A stretch of DNA of 64,000 nt, from assembly GCF_036898095.1 (NCBI RefSeq), contig NC_090735.1, positions 2,949,478 through 3,013,477 of the forward strand. Direction: 5' to 3'. The notes beneath the pieces are model-generated. The model did not search any database and was not told where the DNA came from. It saw nothing but the letters and a program-made list of their open reading frames with translations. The position numbers and the translations under genes were made by a program. Below are positions 8,192 through 18,629 of this stretch, one piece after another (the stretch's first letter is position 1; every line of letters starts with the position of its first letter). The stretch is from Palaemon carinicauda. Its lineage: Eukaryota > Arthropoda > Malacostraca > Decapoda > Palaemonidae.

Positions 8192-9660
8192 GTGGGAGCG
8201 CAGGCCCTAGTTCTTGTAAAGAAGGCGTCTGGAGGCTGGAGACCTGTCATCGACCTCTCGGCTCTGAACAAGTTTGTCAAGCAAACTCGGTTCAGCATGG
8301 AGACAGCGGACACGGTCAGACTTGCGGTGAGACCTCTAGACTTCTTGTGCACACTGGATCTAAAGGACGCGTACTTCCAGATCCCAATCCATCCGTCTTC
8401 CAGGAAGTACTTGAGATTCAGCCTAGACGGCAAGACCTACCAGTTCAAGGTGCTGTGCTTCGGTCTCTCCACAGCACCTCATGTGTTCACCAGAGTGTTC
8501 ACCCTGATTTCATCTTGGGCGCACAGGAACGGCATCCGTCTCCTTCGTTATCTGGACGACTGGCTGATCCTAGCAGACTCGGAGTCGACCCTTCTTCGAC
8601 ACCGAGACAGGCTTCTGGGACTTGGCCAGGATCTGAGGATCGTGGTAAATCTCGAGAAGTCCTCTCTGCAGCCGTCCCAACGACTGGTTTATCTAGGCAT
8701 GTTGTTAGACACCAATCTCCACAAAGCCTTTCCATCAGACGACAGGATAGCAAGGCTGAGGAGGGTGGCGGAACCCTTCCTCAGGCGAGAAGAGCTTCCC
8801 GCCCAATCATGGTTGCGTCTCTTAGGTCACCCGTCCTCCCTGGCTCGTCTGGTTCCAAACGGCCGCCTCAGGATGAGATCCCTGCAGTGGCGGCTCAAGT
8901 CCCAGTGGAATCAAGGATCCGATTCCCCGGACGTACAGGTCCCAATAGGATCTTTGGAACGGGCGGACCTGAGGTGGTAGCTGGTCGACAAAAACCTGCG
9001 AAAGGGAGTGGATCTTCTCGTCCTCCCCCGGAATTGACACTGTTTTTGGACGCGTCAAAAGAAGGGTGGGGGGCGCACATTCTTAACCAGAGGACCTCAG
9101 GCCTTTGGTCAGAATCAGAAAAGTACCTGCACATCAACCTGCTAGAGATGAAGGCCATCTTTCTGGCTCTTCAGCAGTTCCAACGGACCCTGGCGGGTCA
9201 CTCCGTGGTGGTGATGAGCGACAACACCACGGTAGTGGCTTATATCAACAAGCAGGGAGGTACTTTTTCGCAGCAGCTATCCCATCTTGCAATAGAGATT
9301 CTGAGGTGGACCGAAGTCCACTCGATAACACTATCAGCTCGCTTCATTCCTGGCAAGAGGAATGTGCTCGCCAACAGTCTGAGCAGGGCTTCGCAGATAG
9401 TGAGTACCGAGTGGTCTTTGGATCCTCAGATAGCCAACAAAGTCCTGACTTTGTGGGGTTCCCCGACCGTGGATCTGTTCGCGACAGCTTTGAATTTCAA
9501 GCTGCCCCTGTACTGCTCCCCAGTTCCGGACCCCAAGGCACTCTGGCAAGATGCTTTCCAACAACGTTGGGACAACATTGACGTGTACGCCTTCCCACCG
9601 TTCTGTCTGATGAGAAGGGTGCTCAACAGGACCAGACTATCGGTCAACTGTTCGATGACT
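8192..9660 (+). pseudogene. DIRS-B RT-RNase H-methyltransferase-like region, broken
   Basis: The RT core is open at 8192-8980 with GGWRPVIDLSALNKFV, TLDLKDAYFQIPIH, LCFGLSTAPHVFT, YLDD (codons from 8549) and VYLGM. It ends at TAG (8978-8980) where the neighbouring codons suggest a second Trp. RNase H follows in a different frame from about 9030 (FLDASKEGWG, LEMKAI, SDNTTV, ANSLSR), implying loss of a base in a C-run near 9028. The methyltransferase-like part (DLFATA, YAFPPF) is in the RNase H frame until about 9657. Another frameshift then moves the remainder (EWFPDLLQLS) to the RT frame. The N-terminal RT region is missing. It cannot encode a working polymerase without rescue. Confidence 0.85.
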
Positions 9661-9789
9661 GATAGCTCCGCTATGGCATCACGTGGAATGGTTCCCGGAC
9701 CTTCTGCAGCTCTCGACGGAGCTCCCGAGAGAACTTCCCCCACGACACGAGCTACTCAGACAACCACACTCCAACATCCTTCCCAAGGC

Positions 9790-10803
9790 CGTGGCCTCGC
9801 TTCGGCTTCACGCTTGGAGACTGTCCAGCGTCTCCTCACGGAGAGAGGCTTTTCGCAACAGGTTGCGGAGAGAATGTCTCGGCACCTGCGAAAGTCCTCT
9901 GAGGGAGTCTATCAGGCGAAGTGGAGAGTCTTCTGTGGTTGGTGTCGTGGGAGGGGTATCTCTCCACTCGATGCCACTATTCCAGCAATAGCGGAGTTCC
10001 TCGTGTATCTGCGGGAGGAAATGCGCCTTTCGGTCTCAGCGGTGAAAGGCTATCGCTCAGCCTTAAGCTTGGCTTTTAGGCTGAAAAGTGTGGACATTTC
10101 TTCCTCGCTGGAACTCTCTCTACTCATACGTAGCTATGAGCTTACCTGCCCTCAGTTGGAAGTGAGACCTCCTCCTTGGAACGTGGTTCGGGTTCTCAGG
10201 GCTCTTAAGAGACCTCCCTTCGAACCATTACTCCAGGCCTCTGATCGCCACCTGTCTTGGAAGACGGATTTCCTGCTCGCTTTGGCCTCGGCCAAGCGAG
10301 TTAGTGAACTTCATGGTCTCTCGTACGACATTGCCCATTCAAGGGGATGGGGGGAGGTAACGTTCAGCTTCGTCCCTGAGTTTGTTGCCAAGACTCAGAA
10401 TCCTGGAGTGCCGGACCCACGATTCGACTCTTTCAGGATCGCAAGTCTCCGTTCTGTAACAAGCGACCTAGACCAGCTGCTACTATGTCCAGTGAGGAGT
10501 CTGAGGTATTACTTGAAGAGAACAGCTGCAGTCCGTCCTCAAGTGCGAGCATTGTTTGGTAGCACAGGCAGGACGAAGAGGAGGGTCACCAAGAATACCA
10601 TCTCGGCTTGGATTCGAAGGGTCATCTATCACGCCTTGAATCCAGACCCTCCCCCGTCACGTCGCCCTAGGGCACACGACGTCAGGGGCGTTGCTACGTC
10701 CCTGGCCTTCAAGAGAAACTTCTCTGTGACGCAGGTGCTTCAAGCTGGGGTCTGGAAGCGTCAGACGACCTTCACAGCCCACTACAGTACCTGCAGGACG
10801 TGA
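9790..10803 (+). CDS. DIRS-B tyrosine recombinase (truncated C-terminus)
   Basis: The recombinase domain is open: SRLETVQRLLTERGFSQQ, then YQAKWRVFCGWC, SAKRVSE (first Arg), AHDVRGVATS (His-x-x-Arg) and TFTAHY with the likely nucleophile Tyr. The frame then leaves the family ending: HYSTCRT-stop replaces what reads downstream in another frame as LQDVTHRSLDTF to VVAAQQLV-stop, so a small insertion near 10787 shifted it. The domain is the 3' part of a 976-codon frame from 7873 that also joins the Gag N-terminus, an out-of-phase RT segment and RNase H. The start given is where homology begins, not a proven start codon. Catalytic residues seem present; activity is uncertain. Confidence 0.75.
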   Translation, partial: RGLASASRLETVQRLLTERGFSQQVAERMSRHLRKSSEGVYQAKWRVFCGWCRGRGISPLDATIPAIAEFLVYLREEMRLSVSAVKGYRSALSLAFRLKSVDISSSLELSLLIRSYELTCPQLEVRPPPWNVVRVLRALKRPPFEPLLQASDRHLSWKTDFLLALASAKRVSELHGLSYDIAHSRGWGEVTFSFVPEFVAKTQNPGVPDPRFDSFRIASLRSVTSDLDQLLLCPVRSLRYYLKRTAAVRPQVRALFGSTGRTKRRVTKNTISAWIRRVIYHALNPDPPPSRRPRAHDVRGVATSLAFKRNFSVTQVLQAGVWKRQTTFTAHYSTCRT

Positions 10804-11343
10804 CCCACAGGAGCCTCGATACGTTTTCTATCGGCCCTGTGGTGGCTGCACAACAGCTGGTCTAACCTCAGGGTCCTTTATGGACAAGTAGCAGTAGGTT
10901 GAGGGCGTTGTTACCCGGTTTTAGTCTGCGTGAATGAAAGAGTATGTCTGACCCTTACTTCTTTCTTCATTCTCCCCTCTCTTGGGGAAGCAGCATCCTG
11001 GTCTTCACATAGCTGACCTCAACCTCTGCAGGTAACCCATGCTTCCTTGTGCTCCTAGTATTAAGTTTAATACTGTCGCATCCTCCATACCCTGACGAGG
11101 TGGTATTGGGAACGTCCTATCCTGGATTCCTATCTAAAGGTCTCAAGGTCAACTCCATAGGGCGAGTCACGCTCTTTCCTCCACACACAACTTATGTAGG
11201 CCACTCGTTCCTGGCGAAGCAAGGAACTTGTGAGGTGCAGGGGCTCCTTTTCTCGAGTGCTACTCACTGGGAGGCAGAGTCCCCGGGAAAAGCCAAAGTC
11301 AGTAAGGCTGGGGACTTTCCACCCTTCCTAAGGGGTAAATCAC
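10804..11343 (+). other. DIRS-B 3' non-coding region
   Basis: Contains the out-of-frame remnant of the recombinase C-terminus (10804-10865) and then non-coding element sequence up to the internal complementary region. A 146-codon ORF at 11049-11489 runs into the terminal structures, has no recognisable domain, and is judged chance. Confidence 0.6.
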
Positions 11344-11443
11344 CCAATGTAAATAGCGTGGTTTTTATTTCGGTTACGGAACAAATGACAAATTCGGAGA
11401 TAATTTGTATTTTCCTAACCATACAAACCTTAGCTATTTACAC
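11344..11443. repeat. DIRS-B internal complementary region
   Basis: The first half is antisense to the split left end: CAATGTAAATAGCGTGG through GGTTACGGAAC, matching 804-832 plus 7607 onward. The second half is antisense to the right end (GACAAATTCGGAGATAATTT and on). It preserves the uninterrupted left-end sequence and so proves where DIRS-A inserted. Confidence 0.9.
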
Positions 11444-11487
11444 ATATTTGCCCGCCAACCCTGGCCCCCAAGTCAAGTGCTACCTCT

Positions 11488-11643
11488 AAGTGAAGTGAAG
11501 CAAATCACCGGTGTGTGGGGGGGAGGGGTAGCAAGCTACCCCTTCCCCTACCCCCGCTAACTAGCGGGGGGGTAGTCAACCCTCGTTAAAAACTATTGGC
11601 TCGTCATTTCAGCTACGCCGAAAGTAAACCCCATGTAAATAGC
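11488..11643 (-). repeat. DIRS-B right inverted terminal repeat
   Basis: Inverted partner of the split left repeat. It includes the CTAACTAGCGG hairpin core and ends CATGTAAATAGC. Confidence 0.85.
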
Positions 11644-11826
11644 TAAGGTTTGTATGGTTAGGAAAAATACAAATTATCTCCGAATTTCTCATTTTAGAAT
11701 AAAAATACCATTTTTAAATATGTAACTTCCCTGGTAGTTACATAAATATACCTTAATCCCGCTCTATATATGTAACTACCATTTAATTATATTTAAAAAT
11801 TTATTTTAAAATAAAAATACCATTTT

Positions 11827-12074
11827 TGGCTTGTCACATTATCTGTACCTTGTCCAAAAATCCTGCTTGTGTAAGGATCTTTGTAAAAGTCTGTTATGTT
11901 TTCATGATATTATGTAAAGTGCTGTAGCTAGATTTATTCCTATTCACTTGATAAAAACATTTTCTAAAAGAAATCCCTATAATTTCAGAAGTGAGACTCA
12001 TTTCAAATGATTTCACTTCCTTTATAAATGTCAAGAATCTTCCAAATTTAACACATGATTTTTCCTACATTTAA
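11827..12074. other. Unassigned AT-rich spacer
   Basis: Lies between the family C unit and DIRS-D. No ORF or repeat was recognised. Confidence 0.5.
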
Positions 12075-12088
12075 TTTTTAAACATCTG

Positions 12089-12235
12089 ACTTAGCCGGTG
12101 GATATATATATAGCTTAAGTCCCTAACGTCACGGCAGAAATTCAAAACTCGCGACAATCGCAGATTAGGTAGCTAGGTGTACTACTAGCGCCACCACTCG
12201 CCAGGTAACTGTAACCATTCCATGAATCCTCAGAT
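12089..12235 (+). repeat. DIRS-D left inverted terminal repeat
   Basis: Runs from ACTTAGCCGGTGGATATA to CATGAATCCTCAGAT. It pairs with 18630-18776 with six mismatches. One of these, TTAG versus TTAC, is a left/right difference also seen in DIRS-E. Three others show A in the left arm where the right arm has G. Confidence 0.9.
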
Positions 12236-12432
12236 CTTCCCTGCCGCCATTACTGGCGACAACATTGGAATATTCACTCTTTATAACCTGGATTTTTTCA
12301 GTATCTTTGGTGATGTACTCTTATTGGTTATTGGTTTTCGCTTGATTGAATTTTGCTTACGGATTCTCTTGAACCTTTTTTGATTTACTTTGACCATTGC
12401 TTGTTTTGACCTCTCTCTTAAATTTTTCCAAA

Positions 12433-15161
12433 ATGGCTGACCCTTCCCCATCTTATAGAAAGTGTGTAAAAGGCTGTAAAACCCACCTTCCTAAAGCCTC
12501 TATTGATCCCCACTCCATTTGTACTAAATGTAGAGGTAACGTTTGTCAGTTAAGGGATCGATGGATCGATGTGATGAATGCATTTTGTTGTCTGAGAGTG
12601 AGTGGCTGGATTTCGACCGCTACTCTCATAAGTTAGAGAGAGATAGAGTTAGACGTAGTTCTTCTCGCTCTAGAGAATTATCCTCTTCCTGTGTCGCTGA
12701 ACCTAATCCTTCCCTTGTAGTTGTAGATCCTGATCCCCCTACTGTTACCGCTGAGCCTACACTTAAGTACATGATAATCACTATTCAAACCCTTGGTGTT
12801 AGGGTTGAGTCACTTGCTACGGACAGGAATCAACTTATGTCCGATGTTAATCAACTTAAAAGTGCCAGTATTAGTGCCAAAAGTGCGGTTAATGTGTTCA
12901 GTGCTGTGGAGGGTGCGTCTGCTTGAACCTGTCGTTCGCCTATCCTTAGACCTCTTCCAAGCTCCCCAACCCCTGGGAGAAGGAATGTTGAACGGCGAAA
13001 GGGAACGAGAGGTGTAGTCGCTCGAGCAGACATCCCCTCGAGCGTTCCTGTTGACATTTCACGGGACGCTCGCCCTCACCATGGGAAAGGTGAGGTTAAG
13101 TTTACCTCATCTTTGGATGATACAGTGGTCAACAAGCAGTCGAATCGTGACTGGCGTCAAGTGTCTAAACCTCTCAAGAGGAAAATGATTGCAGTAGATC
13201 AGCGTCGCGTTTTATCGCCTCAACCGCCTGGCTGTAGTCATTGGAGCAGTCCAGAGCGTTTTCCTTCTTCTGAAGAAGGTTCTCCTGCTAAACGTCCTGC
13301 TAGAACGTCTGGCCCTGACAAGCGTCCAGCCCAGCCTATTGCTGCACAAGTTCCTAAATCTGTTATTCCTTCAGTTCATGCTCCGCCGCTACCGTCTGAC
13401 TGGTTGTCATCCTCTGGGCGATCTACACGTGACGCGAGCGATGAAGAAGGCGATTTTGTTGCTGACGTTTCCGCTCCAACTTTACCGCAAGTTGATCCTA
13501 AGTTGAGTTTGCTACAGGACATGCAGCTTAAGCTGTCCTCGTTTATGCATTCGTATCACTCTGCTGATAAGGAAGTAACTCACCAAGTTCCCGAACATCA
13601 GGAAACTTCGCTACGTGGACGTCGTTACTCTGATGAGCTTGACCTCAAATGTCAAGCTTCCAGGCTTGAAGCTGAGCTTCAAGCGAACGAAGAAGCTTGT
13701 GAAAGCGTTCGTCATGCAGCTAAACGTGACGCCGATCGACAAGTTAAGCGTGACGCCGATTGACAAGTTAAGCGTGACGCCGAGCGTCAAGTTAAGCGTG
13801 ACGCCGAACGTCAAGTTAAGCGTGACGCCGAACGTCAAGTTAAGCGTGATGCCGAACGTCAAGTTAAGCGTGACGCCGAACGTCAAGTTAAGCGTGACGC
13901 CGAACGTCAAGTTAAGCGTGACGCCGAACATCAAGTTAAATGTGACGTCAAACGTCAATCACGTGACACCGCACGTCAGTCACGTGACGCCGCACGTCAA
14001 GCTAGACGTGACGCCGAACGTCAAGTTGATCATGACGCCAAGCGTCAAGTTGATGCCGAATGTCAACCGGTCAAACGTGACGCCAAGCGTCAAGATTGCG
14101 CAGTCAAAAGTCAGGCACGCATAGACATCTCTACTTCAGCTGGAGTCTTGTCGGAGGAAGAGGTTGATGACCCTCTTTCCTCGGCTGACATTTTGGAAGA
14201 CTTCTCGGAGAGAGAAGAGCCTAAGACCACACAGCATTCTTTGGATCTTAAGAAAATAATGAAAGTGTTTATGGAAGTGTTTCCTAATCACTTTGTTCCT
14301 GTTGCTCCACGCTCCCCCCCTTCGGAGTTTACCTTGGTGACAGCAGCTCAGGCGCCTATTTTTACCAAGATGGTTCTTTCGAGATCATCGAAAAGAGCCT
14401 TAAGACTGTTGGGAGACTGGTTGCGGTCCAAAAAAGATCTAGGCAAGTCTGCTTTCTCTTTTCCTCCTGCTAGACTAGCTTCTAGGTCAAGCGTGTGGTA
14501 CGAGACAGGAGAAGTTCTCGGCTTGGGAGTTCCTACCTCTGCCTAGGGAGACTTCTCAAGCCTTGTAGACTCTTCTCGTCGGTTGGCCATGAGACGGGCT
14601 AAGATTTACTGGACAACTTCTGAACTTGACCATCTTCTCAAAGGCGTCTTCAGAGCCTTCGAGGTTTTCAACTTCCTCGATTGGACTCTGGGAGCCTTGG
14701 GGAAGAAAGTTTCGAGTTTTAAGAATACTGACACGGACAGTATTATTCAGATAATGTCGTGTATGGACAAAGCTGTTAGAGATGGTTCTAATGAATTAGC
14801 AGCCTTTTTTACGGCTGGAGTTCTTAAGAAAAGAGCACAGATGTGTTCTTTCCTTTCCATGGGTTTCACCCCTTGTCAGAAATCTGAGTTGCTGTTTGCG
14901 CCTCTGTCTCCATCTCTGTTTCCGCAGGAACTTGTGAAAGAGGTTGCTTACTCTTTAGCCCAGAAGGCCACCCATGATTTGGTCGCCAAGACAGCATGGA
15001 AAGTTCTTCCGACTTCTTTTCCTAGCCATAAACCGAAAGTAGAAACGCCTTTGCCTCGTTTTACACAGCCCTCTCGAGGTAGATCCGTCAGTAGGGGTAG
15101 CTCCAGACCCGACGGAAGAGCAAAAAGGAGGGGATCAAGAGCTGGGCGAAGCAGAGTCTGA
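12433..15161 (+). pseudogene. DIRS-D Gag, multiply broken
   Basis: Starts MADPSPSYRKCVKGC with the family Cys cluster (DPHSICTKC, NVC). A tandem 8-bp duplication, GATCGATG at 12556-12571, shifts the frame; the downstream frame continues RCDEC and SEWLDFDRYSHKLERDR. A long repeat of about 8 residues with RDAERQVK content follows (nt about 13715-14010), with a CGA-to-TGA type stop at 13749. The conserved C-terminal domain resumes at 14148-15161 (RSPPSEFTLV, SVWYETGEVLGLG, FNFLDWTLGALGKK) with one TAG at about 14545 in place of an expected Gln. The Arg/Ser tail is retained. Function is lost. Confidence 0.85.
13715..14105 (+). repeat. 24-bp coding minisatellite in DIRS-D Gag
   Basis: Head-to-tail copies of GTGACGCCGAACGTCAAGTT plus AAGC. 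Six to eight are near-perfect up to about 13925 and then progressively diverged copies run to 14105. In the Gag frame it encodes an alternating basic/acidic octapeptide, RDAERQVK, likely helical. Confidence 0.9.
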
Positions 15162-15249
15162 CTGCTTTCACCTTCAGACAGGAGTAGGGGCCAGACTGAA
15201 CAACTTCTGGCGGGCCTGGGAGAGAAGGGGAGCAGACCCTTGGTCCGTT

Positions 15250-17192
15250 CTTTTGCTGAAGGAGGGATACAAGATTCCTTTCATAAAGAAACCCCCTTTA
15301 GTTCGAGACCCGATAGATCTCTCTCCCAGATACCGAGAGGACTCAAAGAGGCAGGCATTGCTGCTACAAGTGTCCCTCTTGTTGGAAAAAGGGGCAGTAG
15401 AGAGGGTGCAGGACTTACAGTCACCAGGGTTTTACAACCACCTATTCCTGGTCCCCAAAACTCGGGGGGATGGAGACCAGTCCTGGATGTAAGTGCCCTC
15501 AACGTTTTCATTCAGAAAACAAAGTTCTCGATGGAGACTTCGAAAACTGTGCTAGCAGCAGTAAGAAAGGGCGACTGGATGGTCTCGTTAGACCTCCAGG
15601 ACACCTAGTTTCATATCCCCATACATCCGAGTTTCAAACGTTACCTGAGGTTCGTTTTTCAGGAAGGAAGTCTTCCAGTTTCGGGCCTTGTGTTTCGGCC
15701 TCAGCACTGCTCCTCTCATTTTCACGAAGCTGATGCTAAATGTGGTGAGCTTCCTGCATTCAACAGGTATCAGAGCCTCCCTGTATTTGGACGACTGGTT
15801 GCTCAGAGCGTCTTCCTTCAATCGCTGTCTGGAGGATCTACAAATGACACTGAGATTGTCAAAGGAACTGGGTCTTCTTGTCAACACTGAGAAGTCCCAA
15901 CTGATCCCATCCAGAAGATTCTTTATTTGGGGATGGAGATTCACAGACTAGCTTTTCGGGCTTTTCCATCACCCTCAAGGATAGAACAAGTCCTCCTGAA
16001 GCTTCGTTTCTTCCTAGAGAAAAGAAAATGTTCTGTGAGACAGTGGATGAGTCTGCTGGGAACATTCTCCTCACTGGAGCAGTTTGTCTCCCTAGGAAGA
16101 CTACATCTCCGACCTCTTTAATTTCACCTCAATTACCATTGGGACAAGGAGAAGGGTTTAGAGATAGAAAGTATTTCACTTCCAGAGTCTGTAAAAAGTT
16201 GCCTCCATTGGTGGAACCCAGTCAAACTTCAGGAGGGTCTCTTGCTGGAACAAAGGAGCCCAGACCTTGTGTTGTGTTCCGACGTCTCGGACTTGGGATG
16301 GGGAGCGACACTGTGCAAGCTGGAGAGCTCGGGTCTGTGGACAAAAGATCAAGAGAGCCTCCCTATCAACCAGAAGGAGCTGTTAGCAGTCCTGTTGGCC
16401 CTTCAAGATTTCGAAAGGTCGGTTCTAAACAAGGTGGTGCAGGTAAACGCCGACAACACCACAGCTTTGGCCTACATATCCAAACAAGGCAGAACGCACT
16501 CGAAGTCCCTTTACAAGACTGCAAGGGAGCTTCTAGTTTGGGCAAAGGAAAGGAATGTAACCTTACTCACAAGGTTCATTCAAGGAGAGAAGAACGTGAT
16601 GGCAGACAGCCTCAGCAGGAGAAACCAAGTTATTCCCACGGAATGGACATTGCATCAGGAGGTTTGCAAGAAACCATTGCGGATTTGGGGTCGTCCGTCC
16701 ATAGACCTATTCGCAACCTTGTAAACGAAGAGGCTGGAGACCTACTGCTCCCCTGTGCCAGATCTAGAAGCAGTCCACATCGACGCTTTTCTGCTGGATT
16801 GGTCTCACCTGGATTTGTACGCGTTCCCTCCATTCAAAGTCCTGTACAAAGTATTACAAAAGTTTGTCTCTCACGAGGGAACCAGATTGACTCTAGTAGC
16901 TCCCCTCTGGCCTTCGAGAGAATGGTTCACAGAGGTACTTCAATGGATGGTGGATATACCAAGAAGTCTGCCAATACAAGTAGATCTACTCAAACAACCG
17001 CATGTGGAAAGGATCCATCAAAACCTCCCAGCTCTATGTCTAACTGCCTTCAGACTATCGAAAAACTCGCTAGAACTAGAGGCTTTTCGAAGGAGGCAGC
17101 TAAAGCTATCGCTAGAGCAAGGAGGACCTTTACCATCAAGGTCTACCAGTCCAAATGGGCGGTTTTCCGAGATTAGTGCAGAGCCAACTTAG
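15250..17192 (+). pseudogene. DIRS-D RT-RNase H-methyltransferase-like region, broken
   Basis: The order is conserved: YKIPFIKKPPL, a G-run frameshift near 15467 inside the GGWRPVLD motif, and SLDLQDT-stop where DAYF is expected (TAG at 15606-15608). Then come LCFGLSTAP, YLDD (codons from 15784), RNase H (CSDVSDLGWG, KELLAV, NADNTT, ADSLSR), DLFAT followed by TAA, and YAFPPF, APLWPSREWF. The RT, RNase H and methyltransferase-like parts all align with DIRS-A ORF2, so it is a decayed version of the same protein. No complete product is possible. Confidence 0.88.
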
Positions 17193-18111
17193 TATCCTCT
17201 TCCAGTACCTCTCTGACCCAAATTGCTGACTTCTTTTTAGACCTTAGGAGAAAACGCAAGTTTTCTTCCTCTACCATTAAAGGGTACAGGAGCATACTAG
17301 CGGCTGTCTTCAGGCACAGGAACTTGGACCTCTCTAAGAACAAAGACCTTCAAGACCTTCTCAAATCCTTTGAGACTTCTAAGGAGCGTCAACTAGAATC
17401 ACCAGCCTGGAACCTGGATGTTGTCCTTTAGTAGTTTCTCAAGAGTGACAGGTTTGAGCCCTTACACTTGGCTTCTTTTAAAGATCTTACTTTAAAGACT
17501 CTTTTCTTAGTCAGTCTGGCAACAGCTAAGAGAGTCAGTGAAGTTCATGCCTTTAGCAAGAATATTGGCTTCAGAAATAGCAAAGCTATCTGCTCCTTAC
17601 AACTGGGTTTCTTGGCCAAGAACGAACGCCCTTCTCATCCATGGCCGAAATCTTTCGAGATTCAAAACCTTTCAGATGTGGTTGGTGAGGAAATGGAGAA
17701 GGTCCTGTGCCCTGTAAGAGCACTTAAATTCTATCTAGACAGAACTAAAGAATCACGAGGCAAGTCAGAAGCTCTATGGTGTTCAGTCAAGAAGCCCTCC
17801 TTACCTATGTCTAAGAACGCCCTATCATATTTTATCAGGCTCTTGATAAGAGAGAGGCTCATGCTCACTGTGGTGCGGCTGACCTCAAACTGCTGAAAGT
17901 GAAGACGCACGAAGTCAGAGCTGTGGCAACTTCTGTAGCTTTCAAGCAGAATCGATCTTTACAGAGCATTATGGACACTACCTTTTGGAGGAGTAAATCT
18001 GTGTTTGCCTCACATTATTTGAAACGTGTCCAGACTCTTTACGAGGACTGCTACACTTTGGGTCCATTCGTGGCAGTAGTGGGGGAAAGCTCTACCACTA
18101 CATTCCCCTAA
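17030..18111 (+). pseudogene. DIRS-D tyrosine recombinase, broken
   Basis: Recognisable pieces are NCLQTIEKLARTRGFSKE, YQSKWAVFRD followed by TAG where DIRS-A has Trp, TAKRVSEVHAFSKN (first Arg), THEVRAVATSVAFK (His-x-x-Arg) and FASHYLKRV (Tyr). Another TAG interrupts near 17430. A 2-bp gain in a GA run near 17855 shifts the frame before the His-x-x-Arg motif. The C-terminus GPFVAVVGESS is intact. Catalytic residues survive in separate frames only. Confidence 0.87.
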
Positions 18112-18480
18112 TCCTAATACCTTTTTTCTTCTTTTGGAACTATTGTATTTTATGGTTGTTTGTGGAGATTGGTCGACAGTCTTCCACAATCATTGATTTT
18201 AGCAGGTGGTCAAACTTGTTCCTTGAGAGTGCCCAGAACAAGAGTATTGGTTGAGGTCCTGTCATAGTGAGGTATTTACAACGTTTTGACAGCCCCTAGA
18301 GGTCTTTCAGCCCCCTGAGTGGATCGCTGGATCTCATAAGGATAGCGGACTAATGAGGCAGAGAATCATAAAAGTCAGCTTCCTTATCAGGTACGAACCC
18401 TTAAGCTTGTTTTTTCTTAAACTCTTGATTAATATTCTAATAATGTTGGCTGTCTCTGACCCTCCACCAAGGGTGTCAAT

Positions 18481-18580
18481 CAGCTATATATATATATATC
18501 CGCCGGCTAAGTCAGATGTTTAAAAATGATATTTTCATTATAAAATAAATTTTTTAACATACTTACCCAGTGGATACATA
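18481..18580. repeat. DIRS-D internal complementary region
   Basis: Antisense to the joined outer ends: GCCGGCTAAGTCAGATGTTT is antisense to the left end, and ATTTTCATTATAAAATAAAT is antisense to the right end. The junction has five A residues. Confidence 0.88.
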
Positions 18581-18629
18581 TAATTTAACTCCTCCCGCCC
18601 TCCCCTCTAGAGACTTATGGGCATGGAAT

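Larger units (their letters stand above)
801..11695 (+). mobile_element. DIRS-B retrotransposon, defective, interrupted by DIRS-A
   Basis: The left end starts at the T-run 801-803. Its first 30 bases are followed by a complete DIRS-A (833-7606) and the element resumes at 7607. Excluding the insert it is about 4.1 kb, shorter than the roughly 6.8-kb DIRS-A, because most of Gag and the N-terminal part of RT are missing. The right inverted repeat is 11488-11643 and the right end is the T-run 11692-11695. The internal complementary region is 11344-11443. Coding regions carry nonsense and frameshift changes. It landed in family C sequence; joining 800 to 11696 restores a target with four T residues, as in the sister C unit. 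Confidence 0.9.
709..11826. repeat. Miniature DIRS-end palindrome dimer (family C), split by a DIRS-B insertion
   Basis: Unit 1 occupies 709-800 and resumes at 11692-11710; unit 2 is 11711-11826. Each unit starts like a DIRS left end (AAATATGTAACTTCCCTGG) and ends like a DIRS right end (AAGTATATTTAAAAATTTAT followed by an A/T-rich tail to ATACCATTTTT). Unit 1 has perfect 19-bp inverted arms, CCTGGTAGTTACATATATA at 727-745 and its complement at 762-780, with a 16-bp loop. No ORF lies between the ends. The layout equals DIRS termini with the interior removed, and the two units lie head to tail. Seen: two units, the arms, and the interruption. Inferred: a non-autonomous DIRS derivative. Confidence 0.6.

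Noticed and set aside
11049..11489. 146-codon ORF at the DIRS-B right end
   Set aside because: It runs through the internal complementary region and into the inverted repeat, and no protein family features were seen.
13715..14105. CRISPR-like array
   Set aside because: The repeats are contiguous with no unique spacers, and the genome is eukaryotic. The same reasoning applies to 57235-58515, 61060-61292 and 62481-62837.
13611..14124. Strongly periodic ORFs of about 115-169 codons on both strands
   Set aside because: They are translations of the 24-bp minisatellite in wrong frames; the frame with flanking Gag homology is the one encoding RDAERQVK.
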